DNA of 64,000 bases from Zhihengliuella sp. ISTPL4 (lineage in GTDB: Bacteria; Actinomycetota; Actinomycetes; Actinomycetales; Microbacteriaceae). The stretch is taken from NCBI RefSeq assembly GCF_002848265.1, contig NZ_CP025422.1:992001-1056000 (forward strand). The letters run 5' to 3'. Each line of letters starts with the position of its first letter. Positions within the stretch are counted from its first letter, which is position 1. The notes beneath the pieces are model-generated. The model made no database searches. It was not told where the DNA came from and was given only the letters and a program-made list of their open reading frames with translations. Position numbers and translations under genes: made by a program. Of this stretch, positions 42,726-52,756 are shown one piece after another.

Positions 42726-44302
42726 GATGCCGCGTCCTCCTCGTCGGCGCCGCGACGCACGACCGCCGCGGTCAGATCGGGGTCGCCTGTCGTGTCGAAC
42801 GGGAACACACCGGGGCGCAGGCGATGGTGACCGAGCCGGAGCAGGTCCTGGTCCACGCCGCCCGGGGTGAGCGCCAGCGTCCATCCCGCTGCGAGCTCGT
42901 ACAGTTCCGGTTCCAGGTAGCCGATCTTCACGACGACGATGTCGGCCGTCGTCGGCTCGAGTCCCAGCATCCGGAAGTCGGAGAGGTGGTGGAAGGGCTT
43001 GCGGCGCTCGGTCACGATGGCGTGCAGCCCGCCGACAGCGATCACCACCTGGGTGCCGGCGTCCGGGTCGCCGTCGGTGACGGAGAACACCGTGCCGGTG
43101 ATCTCGACCGGTCCATGGGGACCGGAATCGACCGCAGCTCCGGCTGACAGCGTGACCGTCGTACCGACGCCCGCCTCCACGGCTTCGGCGACGGCCCGCG
43201 GATCGAAGATCGAGGCGACCAGCGTCGTGTGCGTGCCGTCGGTGAGCTCGGGTCGCTGCAGCAGGTGGGCGAGCGTCCAGGTCACATCGCCCGCGCCCCC
43301 GGCCGTCGGGTTATCCCCGGAGTCGGAGATCACGTACGGACGCGGGGCTCCGGGTGCCAAGGCCTCCTCCAGCGCCTCGTCAAGGGTCCCGGTCTTCGCG
43401 ACGAAGACGAAGTCCTCCCGCGCCTCCCAGAACATCCGGGCCACGCGCTCCGCCTCCCGGGCGATGACCTCCCGGTCATCCCCGGTGACCACAACGTACG
43501 CCTGGCAGCGCGGCTCGTCGGCCCATGCGTAGCCGATCCACACCGACGCGTCCACGACGCCCGGCAGCGTCTCGATCTCGGGGAGCTCGGCGTAGATGCT
43601 CCGCGCGGGCTCCAGCCGCGTACTCGTCTTCTCCCCCGGCAGCAGCACCGGCACGGGCACCCAGGCGGTGAAGGGCCGCCGCGCCTGCACGTCGCTGCCG
43701 TACGGGCCGCGGAGACGGTCGAGCAGGTTCCACACCGCCCGCTCCTTCGTGTTCAGCCAGTCCTCGTGCGGCGCCATCCGATAGCAGGTGAGCAGATCCA
43801 CCGCATCGCGCAGGGTCTCCGAGACGTTCCCGTGCAGGTCCATCGACGTGGAGACGAGGGTGTCCGGGCCCAGCGCCTCCCGCACCGCGAGAGCCAGATC
43901 GCCCTCGGCATCGTCCATCCCGACGACGCTCATCGCCCCGTGGATGTCGAAGAAGAAGCCGTCGAACGGCCCCTCCGCGCGGATCCCCTCGACGATCGCG
44001 TCCTTCATCCGCCGGTAGGTGTCCGGGTCCACGGCGCCGCCGGGCAGCGACCGCCCGTGGGTGAGTGGTACCCACTCCGCGGCTTCGGCGAGCTCGCGCC
44101 CGGCATCCAGGAACGGGTAGTACGCGCGCAGGGCGTCGCCGGTCCGCATCGTGAAGGCCTCGTCCCCGGAGATGTGTGGGGAGAAGGTGCTCGACTCGAT
44201 GGAGATGCCGCCGATGCCGATCCGCGGCCGCGCGATCCCGCCCTCGGCGAGCGGCGGCAGCGGACCCATCCAGATCTCATGGGCTTCCGGGCGTGCGGTC
44301 AC
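42722..44302 (-). CDS. M81 family metallopeptidase (MlrC-like)
   Basis: 526 residues with the MlrC/DUF1485 fold. Candidate zinc ligands are the Glu in GGISIESSTFSPH, the Asp-x-His in FFDIHGAM, the Asp-x-His in SMDLHGNVS and the His in YRMAPHEDW, in the order known for microcystinase C. Starts GTG with GAGGAG upstream. Members cleave linear peptides or amide bonds; what it does inside a fucosidase/sugar-importer operon is unknown. It might cut the peptide or amide part of an imported glycoconjugate. Confidence 0.9.
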   Translation of the reverse strand: MTARPEAHEIWMGPLPPLAEGGIARPRIGIGGISIESSTFSPHISGDEAFTMRTGDALRAYYPFLDAGRELAEAAEWVPLTHGRSLPGGAVDPDTYRRMKDAIVEGIRAEGPFDGFFFDIHGAMSVVGMDDAEGDLALAVREALGPDTLVSTSMDLHGNVSETLRDAVDLLTCYRMAPHEDWLNTKERAVWNLLDRLRGPYGSDVQARRPFTAWVPVPVLLPGEKTSTRLEPARSIYAELPEIETLPGVVDASVWIGYAWADEPRCQAYVVVTGDDREVIAREAERVARMFWEAREDFVFVAKTGTLDEALEEALAPGAPRPYVISDSGDNPTAGGAGDVTWTLAHLLQRPELTDGTHTTLVASIFDPRAVAEAVEAGVGTTVTLSAGAAVDSGPHGPVEITGTVFSVTDGDPDAGTQVVIAVGGLHAIVTERRKPFHHLSDFRMLGLEPTTADIVVVKIGYLEPELYELAAGWTLALTPGGVDQDLLRLGHHRLRPGVFPFDTTGDPDLTAAVVRRGADEEDAAS

Positions 44303-44334
44303 GGTGCTGTTCTCCTCTGCGGTCGCAGTCGTGG

Positions 44335-45309
44335 TCAGGAAACGGGGGCGAGAGCGCGTCGGGCGCTCTCGATGGCGCCGAGCGCGACGGCGTCGGCGCC
44401 CAGGACGGCCGGGATGATGCGCAGCGCGATGCCGGATACCGGGGCATCGGTACCGAGCGTCCGCTCGATCGACGGCGCCAGGAGATCCCAGGCCGCCGTG
44501 ACGCCGCCGCCGACGATGGCGGTCGGCAAGTCGAGGAGCGTCGCGGCACTGGCGCAGGCGAGAGCGAGCGCACGCCCGGCGGCGTCGAACACCGCGCGGG
44601 CGTCGGCGTCACCGGCCCGAGCAGCCTCCGCGACGTCCCTCGCATCACTGACCGAGCGTCCGGAGCGCTCTTCGTAACGGCGGGCGATCGACGTCCCGGA
44701 GGCCAGAGTCTCCAGATGCCCGGTCTGCCCGCAGGTGCATACCAGGTCGCTGTAGCCGGGCGTGTGGCCGATCTCCCCGGCCGCGCCGTGCGGGCCGTGG
44801 TGCAGCTCGCCGCCGATGACCAGCGCGCCGCCGACACCCGTGCCGAGCATCACCCCGAGCACGTCGGGGACGCGCGGACCCGCCGCGGCGGCTTCACCGA
44901 GGAGGAAGGCGTTCACGTCGTTCTCCACGCGCACCGGGACGCCGAGGCGCTGCGCCAGCTCCGGGCCGAGCGGGAAGCCCGCCCAGTCCGCGAACAGGGC
45001 GGACGCGGCGCGGATCGTGCCGCTCTCGTGGTCGATGACGCCCGCCGCGCCCACCCCCACCGCGGCGACCGAGACGCCGGCCTCCGCCGCCAGCCGCGTG
45101 ACGAGGTCGGCCGCAGCATCCGCCATCGCCGAGCCGCCGACGCTCGCCGGTGCCGCCACGCTCCCCCGTGCGAGGACATCTCCGGAGAGGTCCACGACGA
45201 GAGCGGCGATCTTCGTGCCCCCGATGTCCACCCCCGCCAGCGCGAGGTCGGCTCCGGGGTCCGTGATCGTTCGTCGAATATGGTCCGTCTGCTGCCCGAC
45301 CGCGCTCAT
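44335..45309 (-). CDS. ROK family sugar kinase
   Basis: 324 residues, no helix-turn-helix, so an enzyme rather than a regulator. ATP-binding DIGGTKIAALVVD is near residue 28, the catalytic Asp is in VENDVNAFLLGEA, and LGTGVGGALVIGG follows. The zinc motif reads GHTPG followed by CTCGQTGHLET; the third Cys of the canonical CxCGxxGCxE is His here, which could still bind zinc. Probably phosphorylates the sugar released by the fucosidases or imported by the ABC system; L-fucose is not a usual ROK substrate, so another sugar (glucose- or hexosamine-like) is likely. Confidence 0.9.
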   Translation of the reverse strand: MSAVGQQTDHIRRTITDPGADLALAGVDIGGTKIAALVVDLSGDVLARGSVAAPASVGGSAMADAAADLVTRLAAEAGVSVAAVGVGAAGVIDHESGTIRAASALFADWAGFPLGPELAQRLGVPVRVENDVNAFLLGEAAAAGPRVPDVLGVMLGTGVGGALVIGGELHHGPHGAAGEIGHTPGYSDLVCTCGQTGHLETLASGTSIARRYEERSGRSVSDARDVAEAARAGDADARAVFDAAGRALALACASAATLLDLPTAIVGGGVTAAWDLLAPSIERTLGTDAPVSGIALRIIPAVLGADAVALGAIESARRALAPVS

Positions 45310-46220
45310 CGTCCGCCCAGTCCGGCCATCGCGATGCCCTTGACCAGGTGCTTCTGCAGCACGATCACGAGCAGCGTGGTCGGGATCATCGAGATGATGG
45401 CGGCCGCCATCTGCAGGTCCCAGCGCGTTCCGGTGAGACCGGCGAAGCTCGCCAGGCCGACCGGCAGCGTGCCGTGCGCGTTGTAGTCGACGGTCACGAT
45501 GAGGGGCCAGAGGTAGCTGTTCCAGAACGACAGGAACGTGAAGACCGCGAGGACGGCGACCGCCGACTTCGACAGCGGCAGGATGATCTGCAGGAACGAG
45601 CGGATGGGGCCGGCGCCGTCAACACGGGCCGCCTCCTCCAGCTCGTAGGGGATGCCGCGGAAGAACTGCCGCATGAGGAACGTCCCGAAGGCACCGAACG
45701 CGAAGGGCAGGATGAGCGCCTGGTAGGTGTCGACCCAGTTGAACCACTGCATGACCTGGAACATGGGGATGACGAGGACCTCGGCGGGGACCATCAGCGT
45801 CGCGAGGAAGAGGACGAAGACCGCGTCCCTGCCCTTCCAGCGCAGGCGCCCGAACGCGTACCCGGCCGTCGTGGACACCACGAGCACGACCAGGGTGCCG
45901 CCGATCGCGACGATGAACGAGTTCATGATGTACGTCAGGAACGGTCCGTAGGCGAAGACGTCGACGAAGTTGCTCCAGCGGATCTCGCTGCCGACGAGCG
46001 TCGGCGGCATCGAGAACATCTCGGAGTTCGGCTTGAGGGCCGAGAAGAACGCATAGACGAGCGGCGCGATGAAGATGAGCGCCGCGACGTAGATGGTGAC
46101 GTGCGCGAGGATCAGCCGGGCACGGGCGCCCGGCGTGGTCGCCGCGCCGCGGGCGCGCTCCCGCTCGCGCTGACGCCGCGGGGCGGTGCCGGTGGGCCGG
46201 ACGAGGGTCTCAGTGCTCAT
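45306..46220 (-). CDS. carbohydrate ABC transporter permease, MalG/LacG type
   Basis: 304 residues with six hydrophobic segments. The EAA loop that contacts the ATPase is EEAARVDGAGPIRSFLQIILPL. An Arg-rich N-terminus precedes helix 1. It overlaps the first permease gene by 11 bases and the ROK kinase gene by 4 bases (ATGA). No ATP-binding protein is encoded in the cluster; an MsmK/UgpC-like shared ATPase elsewhere must energise it. Confidence 0.93.
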   Translation of the reverse strand: MSTETLVRPTGTAPRRQRERERARGAATTPGARARLILAHVTIYVAALIFIAPLVYAFFSALKPNSEMFSMPPTLVGSEIRWSNFVDVFAYGPFLTYIMNSFIVAIGGTLVVLVVSTTAGYAFGRLRWKGRDAVFVLFLATLMVPAEVLVIPMFQVMQWFNWVDTYQALILPFAFGAFGTFLMRQFFRGIPYELEEAARVDGAGPIRSFLQIILPLSKSAVAVLAVFTFLSFWNSYLWPLIVTVDYNAHGTLPVGLASFAGLTGTRWDLQMAAAIISMIPTTLLVIVLQKHLVKGIAMAGLGGR

Positions 46221-47115
46221 AGTGCACCCACTTCTTCTGTGCGGCGAACTGGATGCCCGTGATCGCGATGATGATCGCGAAGAGGATCCACGCGGCGGCG
46301 GCGGCGAGTCCGAGATCGCCGAAGGTGAAGCCCTGCTCCCAGATGTACATCACGAGCGGCTTGGTGGCGTTGCCCGGTCCGCCGCCGGTGAGCATCTGCG
46401 GCTGGACGAAGACCTGGAGCGAGGTGATCATCGTCATGATCGTCGCGAAGAAGATCGACGGCGAGATCATCGGGATGATGATGCTCCACACGCGCCGGAA
46501 GCCCTGTGCGCCATCGATGCTGGCCGCTTCCAGGACGCTCTCCGGGAGCTGTTCGAGGGCGGCGGAGAAGATCAGCATGTTGTAGCCGAGTCCCTGCCAG
46601 ACGCTCATGACGACGACCATGATCATCGCCCAGTTGGGGTCGGCGAGGAAGTTCGGCAGCTCGATGCCGAACCAGGTGACCGAGAGGCCGTTGAAGAGCC
46701 CCTGAGGCTGCAGCATCATCTTCCACACCAGCACGTTCGCGACCATCGGGGTCACGACGGGGATGAAGAAGAGGACGCGCAGCGCACCGCGTCCGCGGAT
46801 GCGGGGGCCGAGGCCGAGGGCGAGCACGAGCGAGAGAGCGACGCTCAACGGCACGTACAGCAGCGTGTACACCGCCGAGTTGCGCAGCGCAGGCCAGAAA
46901 TCCGGGCTGCTGGTGAACAGCTTGACGTAGTTGTCCACCCCGTTGAAGGTGCGTTCGCCGAAGGTCGGCCAGTCGAAGACGCTCATCACGATCGACAGCC
47001 CCACGGGCACGATCGTGAACAGGGCGAGGCCCACCAGGGCTGGGCTTGCGAAACCCAGCGCCTGGCGGCCCTCGACCTTGGCGAGCGATCCTCGACGTCT
47101 CGTCGTGATCGTCAT
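46210..47115 (-). CDS. sugar ABC transporter permease, MalF/LacF type
   Basis: 301 residues, six membrane segments, with the EAA loop EAASIDGAQGFRRVWSIIIPM. FDWPTFGERTFNGVDNYVKLF after helix 1 is typical of the UgpA/LacF group. Follows the binding-protein gene by 43 bases and overlaps the second permease gene, as expected for a CUT1 importer. Confidence 0.93.
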   Translation of the reverse strand: MTITTRRRGSLAKVEGRQALGFASPALVGLALFTIVPVGLSIVMSVFDWPTFGERTFNGVDNYVKLFTSSPDFWPALRNSAVYTLLYVPLSVALSLVLALGLGPRIRGRGALRVLFFIPVVTPMVANVLVWKMMLQPQGLFNGLSVTWFGIELPNFLADPNWAMIMVVVMSVWQGLGYNMLIFSAALEQLPESVLEAASIDGAQGFRRVWSIIIPMISPSIFFATIMTMITSLQVFVQPQMLTGGGPGNATKPLVMYIWEQGFTFGDLGLAAAAAWILFAIIIAITGIQFAAQKKWVHYEH

Positions 47116-47158
47116 CTCGTTGTCTTTCTCTGTTACTGCTGTGCGGGCCGGATCCGGC

Positions 47159-48418
47159 TCACTCGCCGAACTGCGCCTGGGCGTTCGACAGCAGCTCCTC
47201 CATCGTCATCTGGCCGTTGTAGACGCTGACGAGGTTGGGCTGGATGTAGCTGTCGAGCTTCTGCCAGTTCTTGGTCATGTACAGCGGCACCGTGTCGCCG
47301 AACGCGGCCTCGAACACCGACTGGACCTGGTCGCGGTACTGCTCGTCGATCGACTCGAAGTACAGCGGCTGCGAGGAGACGCGAGCCGGGTAGGAGCGGC
47401 CGGAGGAGGCGATGTAGTCCTGCGCGTCCTCGCCGACGAGCGACCCGAGCACCTTCAGCGCGGCCTCCGGGTTCTTGCAGTTCTCGGCGATGCCGTAGCC
47501 GGAGCCGAGGATGGGACCGGGGTTGCCGTCCACGCCCGCGGGCAGCGGCACCATGCCGGCGGCGAAGCCGGACTCGTTGTTGAGGTAGCTGACCGCGTTC
47601 CAGGTGCCGTCGACGGCCATCGCCGCGTTGCCGCCCGTGTACTGGTTCTCGCCCCAGCCGGTGTCGGACGCGGACGCGACCGGAGCCGCGACCTTCTTCT
47701 CCGTGACCAGGCCGGCGTACCAGGACGCCGCGTCGACGAAAGCCTCGTCGTCGATGTGCAGGGTGCCGTCCTCGGAGGCGGGCTGCGTGGCGGAGTAGGC
47801 GATCGGCATCGACATCCACTGGTAGCCGCCCATGCCCATACCGAAGCCGTACTTGCCGTCCTTCGTGGCGTCGGCCGCGATCGTGGCGAAGTCGTCGAAC
47901 GTCCAGCCGATCTCCGGGGTGGCAGCGCCCGCAGCGGTGAGCATGTCCTGGTTGTAATAGACGAGCATCGTGGCGACGTCGAACGGCACGCCGTAGACCT
48001 TGCCCTCGAAGCTGAGGATGCCGTCCGCGCTCGGGTTGAACTCCGACCAGTCGATGCCGGCGGTCTTGAGGTCGTCCTCGCTGAGCTCACGGAAGCCGGC
48101 CGTGTAGCCGCCGAGCTGCGCTCCGCTCATGCCGGTGATGCACGCCATGTTGCCGCTGGCCATGTTCGTCGTGAGCTTCGTGAAGAAGTCGCTCCACGGC
48201 GACGTCTGCAGCTTGATCTTGATGTCCGGGTTCTGCTCCTGCGCGAACTCGATCTGCGCCTCCAGCGCGTCGACGTCCGACTCGCTGCCGGCCCACATGT
48301 CGACGACGATCGTGTCGCCATCCGCCGAGCCACCGGATCCCCCGCTGCTCGCACAGCCGGTCATCGCCACGGCCACACCCGCGACGGCGGCGACAGCCCC
48401 CACACGCAACTTCTTCAT
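47159..48418 (-). CDS. extracellular sugar-binding lipoprotein of an ABC importer
   Basis: 419 residues. A lipoprotein signal ([20 protein letters not shown] then GCASS) puts the acylated Cys at residue 22; a Gly/Ser linker follows. The mature part is a family-1 solute-binding protein ([57 protein letters not shown] in the usual order). AGGAGG is 6 bases before the ATG. First gene of the importer/GH29/M81 operon; a 23-base palindrome lies just before its ribosome site. Sugar specificity is not readable. Confidence 0.94.
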   Translation of the reverse strand: MKKLRVGAVAAVAGVAVAMTGCASSGGSGGSADGDTIVVDMWAGSESDVDALEAQIEFAQEQNPDIKIKLQTSPWSDFFTKLTTNMASGNMACITGMSGAQLGGYTAGFRELSEDDLKTAGIDWSEFNPSADGILSFEGKVYGVPFDVATMLVYYNQDMLTAAGAATPEIGWTFDDFATIAADATKDGKYGFGMGMGGYQWMSMPIAYSATQPASEDGTLHIDDEAFVDAASWYAGLVTEKKVAAPVASASDTGWGENQYTGGNAAMAVDGTWNAVSYLNNESGFAAGMVPLPAGVDGNPGPILGSGYGIAENCKNPEAALKVLGSLVGEDAQDYIASSGRSYPARVSSQPLYFESIDEQYRDQVQSVFEAAFGDTVPLYMTKNWQKLDSYIQPNLVSVYNGQMTMEELLSNAQAQFGE

Positions 48419-48442
48419 TGAATGCCTCCTGAGAAGGGAAAG

Positions 48443-48465
48443 GTTATTTCGACACTCGAACTAAC
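48443..48465. promoter_or_regulatory. ROK-type operator upstream of the binding-protein gene
   Basis: Interrupted palindrome: GTTA, one base, TTCGA, three bases, TCGAA, one base, TAAC (9 of 11 positions pair). The TTCG/CGAA core with flanking TTA/TAA recalls NagC/Mlc-like ROK operators, and a ROK repressor gene is divergent from here. It sits between promoter and ribosome site. Confidence 0.6.
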
Positions 48466-48521
48466 CAATTAGGATTTCGTATGAAGTTACGCTGTCATAG
48501 TTCGCAAGGTGCCGCAAGCTG

Positions 48522-48534
48522 AACATCCGATGTT
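48522..48534. promoter_or_regulatory. palindrome AACATC-C-GATGTT, shared operator copy 1
   Basis: Perfect 6-base arms around one C, in the gap between the importer operon and the ROK gene. Its core ACATC-C-GATGT is repeated, with centre G, before the second fucosidase gene at 51069-51085, so both are probably bound by one regulator. Confidence 0.6.
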
Positions 48535-48617
48535 TATAGGGTGGTGATAATTCGTCACTCCCCCGAAACACGCGGCTCCCCCGCTACGCTGACGATGCTC
48601 CGAGACGAAGGGCCTCC

Positions 48618-49769
48618 ATGACGAACCCCGCCGACACCCCCGTCGACGATCCGCACACACGGCGCATCCTCGACTTCGTCGCGCGCGGGCAGGCCCGCTC
48701 CCGCTCCGAACTCGCCTCCGCGCTCGGCGTGGCTGCGTCGACGGTCGGCCTGCGCGTGCAGGCCCTCCTCGATGCGGGCGTGCTGGAGGAAGCCGGCGCC
48801 GGCACCTCCCGCGGCGGCAGACGTCCGCGGGTCCTCCGGATCGCCGGCGACGGCATCGTGCTGTCCGCTGACCTCGGCGGGCGTCATGCCCGCATCGGCC
48901 GACACGACCTCAGCGGCGGCCTGCTCCGCTCGGAGACCATCGCGATCGACGTCGCGGACGGCCCGGAGGCGACGTTGGACCGGGTGTCCGAGGTCTTCGA
49001 TCGCCTCCTCGCCGAGACGCGGGTCCACGCGATCGGCGTGAGTCTGCCCGGGCCGGTCGATGTCGCGACCGGCGCGGTCGACCAGCCCTCACGGATGCCC
49101 GGATGGCCGGGATTCCGCGTCGGCGCGCACCTCGCGAGGCGACACGGCGTCCCGGTGGTCGTGGACAACGACGCCAACCTCGCCGCCCTCGGCGAGCACC
49201 GTCGCCAGCTCGGGCACACACAGCACAGCATCACCGTCAAGGCGGGTACCGCGATCGGCAGCGGGATCATCGTGGACGGACACATCCACCGGGGCGCCAC
49301 CGCGGCGGCCGGCGACATCACGCACACGCGGATCGACGGCAGCGGGGACATCCCCTGCTCCTGCGGCAACACCGGGTGCCTGGAGACCGTGGCCAGCGGC
49401 GCGAGCCTCGTCCGCCAGATGCGCGAGCGCGGCAACGCTGACGTCCGCACCACGGCCGACGTGCTGACGCTGGCCCGGGACGCGGATCCGCTCGCCACGA
49501 TGCTCGTCCGCACCGCGGGCACGCACCTCGGTCAGGCACTCTCCGGGGTCGTGAACTTCTTCAACCCGCACGCCCTCTTCCTCACCGGGAGCATGAGCGC
49601 CTCCGAGCCGTTCATCGCCGCGGTGCGCAGCCGGGTCTACGAGGCCTGCCACCCGCTCGCGACCCAGCGCCTGCGGATCGAGGCCGCGGCCACCGGCGCG
49701 GACGCGATCCTGCACGGCGCCGCGCGCCTCGCGCTGGAGGGCATGGAGATCCCGGTGGCGACGGCCTGA
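48618..49769 (+). CDS. ROK family transcriptional repressor
   Basis: 383 residues. An N-terminal winged helix (residues about 12-72: RRILDFVARGQARSRSELA, ALGVAASTVGLRVQALLDAGVLEEAG) is fused to the ROK domain (VLSADLGGRHARIGRHDLS, GVSLPGPVDVATG, VDNDANLAALGEH). The zinc motif CSCGNTGCLE is canonical. Divergent from the sugar-importer operon and most likely its repressor, responding to the imported sugar or its phosphate. GAAGGG precedes the ATG. It converges with the second fucosidase gene, 18 bases apart. Confidence 0.92.
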   Translation: MTNPADTPVDDPHTRRILDFVARGQARSRSELASALGVAASTVGLRVQALLDAGVLEEAGAGTSRGGRRPRVLRIAGDGIVLSADLGGRHARIGRHDLSGGLLRSETIAIDVADGPEATLDRVSEVFDRLLAETRVHAIGVSLPGPVDVATGAVDQPSRMPGWPGFRVGAHLARRHGVPVVVDNDANLAALGEHRRQLGHTQHSITVKAGTAIGSGIIVDGHIHRGATAAAGDITHTRIDGSGDIPCSCGNTGCLETVASGASLVRQMRERGNADVRTTADVLTLARDADPLATMLVRTAGTHLGQALSGVVNFFNPHALFLTGSMSASEPFIAAVRSRVYEACHPLATQRLRIEAAATGADAILHGAARLALEGMEIPVATA

Positions 49770-49787
49770 GCCGCCGCCACCGGCGCC

Positions 49788-51053
49788 TCACTCCCCCGTC
49801 AGGCGCAGCTCGATCACCGGCATCAGCACGTCGGGCCGACGCACCGGGAGATGCACCGTGAGGGTCCCCTCGGCCTCGCCCGCCGGAGTCATCAGGTCGG
49901 CCTGCTGCTGCGGGTCGCTGACGCTCGTGCGCAGCCAGGACCCGTCGTTCAGCAGCCGGGCGTAGGAGACCTTGCCGGCGAGCTCCGGCAGGTGCACGTA
50001 GCCCAGTGGCCAGTTGAACAGGCTGAGATACAGCCGGTCACCGCGGAGCGTGTACGCCCCCTCACGAGGCGGCGTGAACGGCGCGTGACCGGCCCCGATC
50101 ACGGCGCGCTCGTGGAGGCGCATCCACTCTCCGATCTCGGCGAGGGTCTTCGCGTCCCGGGGCGCGATCGCCCCGCGTCCGTCCGGACCGATGTTCAGGA
50201 GCATGTTGCCACCCATGGACACCGAGTCGACGAGCATCTGCACGAGCAGCATCGGCGACTTCTGGTCCGTGTTGTCCCGGTGATAACCCCAGGAGCCGTT
50301 GAGCGTCTGGCACGCCTCCCACACGAGGGGTACGCCATCGCGGACGATGGGAGCCGTCGGCTGGTACTGCTCGGGCGTTACGAAGTCCGCGGGGATGCCG
50401 AGCCGGTCGTTGACGAGCATCTCCGGCTGCAACTCCCGGCACAGCGCGAGCAGCGCCTCGGCGTCCCAGTCCTGTGGCCCCTTCCCCGCCCAGCCGTCCT
50501 TGGCCTCGGGATAGGTGAAGTCGAAGAAGAGGTAGTCGATGTCGCCGTACTCGGTGAGCAGCTCGCGGACCTGCCCGTGCAGGTACTCGCGGTAGCGGGC
50601 CATGTCGCGCCCCTCGTTCAGGGCGTGCGCGTTCTCGTCGTCGCGTCGGGGGTGGTTCCAGTCCACCGTGAAGTCCGGGTGATGCCAGTCGATGACGGAG
50701 TGGTAGAGACCGACGCGGATCCCCTCGGCACGGAGGGCGTCGACATACTCGCGCACGAGGTCCCGTCCGACCGCCGCGACGGAGGTGAAATCGGTCAGCT
50801 TCGAGTCCCAGAGACAGAAGCCGTCGTGGTGCTTCGTCGTGAGCACGACGTAGCCCATCCCTGTCTCCTTGGCGGTCTTCGCGAGAGCCGCAGCGTCGAA
50901 GAGATCGGGATCGAAGTTGTCGAAGTAGGGGCGGTACTCCTCATCGGTGAGGCGTTCGTAGTTCTGCACCCATTCGTGCCGCGCCGCTCCGCTGTAGAGG
51001 CCGAAGTGGACGAACATGCCGAAGCGGGCGTCATCAAACCATTCCTGTCGCAT
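49788..51053 (-). CDS. alpha-L-fucosidase (GH29), second copy
   Basis: 421 residues. EWFDDARFGMFVHFGLYSG, YVVLTTKHHDGFCLWDSKLTDF and the nucleophile Asp in YLFFDFTYPEAKDG are the GH29 blocks; GGNMLLNIGPDGRGAI follows. It differs strongly from the copy at 41376-42725, so it is not a recent duplicate and may cut another fucosyl linkage or a related sugar. No signal peptide. Transcribed alone, from a promoter region with the palindrome at 51069-51085. Confidence 0.93.
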   Translation of the reverse strand: MRQEWFDDARFGMFVHFGLYSGAARHEWVQNYERLTDEEYRPYFDNFDPDLFDAAALAKTAKETGMGYVVLTTKHHDGFCLWDSKLTDFTSVAAVGRDLVREYVDALRAEGIRVGLYHSVIDWHHPDFTVDWNHPRRDDENAHALNEGRDMARYREYLHGQVRELLTEYGDIDYLFFDFTYPEAKDGWAGKGPQDWDAEALLALCRELQPEMLVNDRLGIPADFVTPEQYQPTAPIVRDGVPLVWEACQTLNGSWGYHRDNTDQKSPMLLVQMLVDSVSMGGNMLLNIGPDGRGAIAPRDAKTLAEIGEWMRLHERAVIGAGHAPFTPPREGAYTLRGDRLYLSLFNWPLGYVHLPELAGKVSYARLLNDGSWLRTSVSDPQQQADLMTPAGEAEGTLTVHLPVRRPDVLMPVIELRLTGE

Positions 51054-51068
51054 GCGTCCATCCTGGCA

Positions 51069-51085
51069 CAGACATCGGATGTCTG
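51069..51085. promoter_or_regulatory. palindrome CAGACATC-G-GATGTCTG, shared operator copy 2
   Basis: Perfect 8-base arms, 15 bases upstream of the second fucosidase ATG. Its core repeats that of 48522-48534. The position next to the start fits a repressor site. Confidence 0.7.
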
Positions 51086-51109
51086 TTACGGAGAAGGTGC
51101 CAGGAGACG

Positions 51110-51143
51110 ACGAACGGGCGCCCCGAAAGGGACGCCCGTTCGT
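51110..51143 (-). terminator. terminator of the ilv operon
   Basis: ACGAACGGGCG (51110-51120) pairs with CGCCCGTTCGT (51133-51143) around CCCCGAAAGGGA, 12 bases after the ilvC stop. Confidence 0.8.
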
Positions 51144-51155
51144 TCGCGAGTCGAA

Positions 51156-52753
<1,598 letters not shown>

Positions 52754-52756
52754 GGC

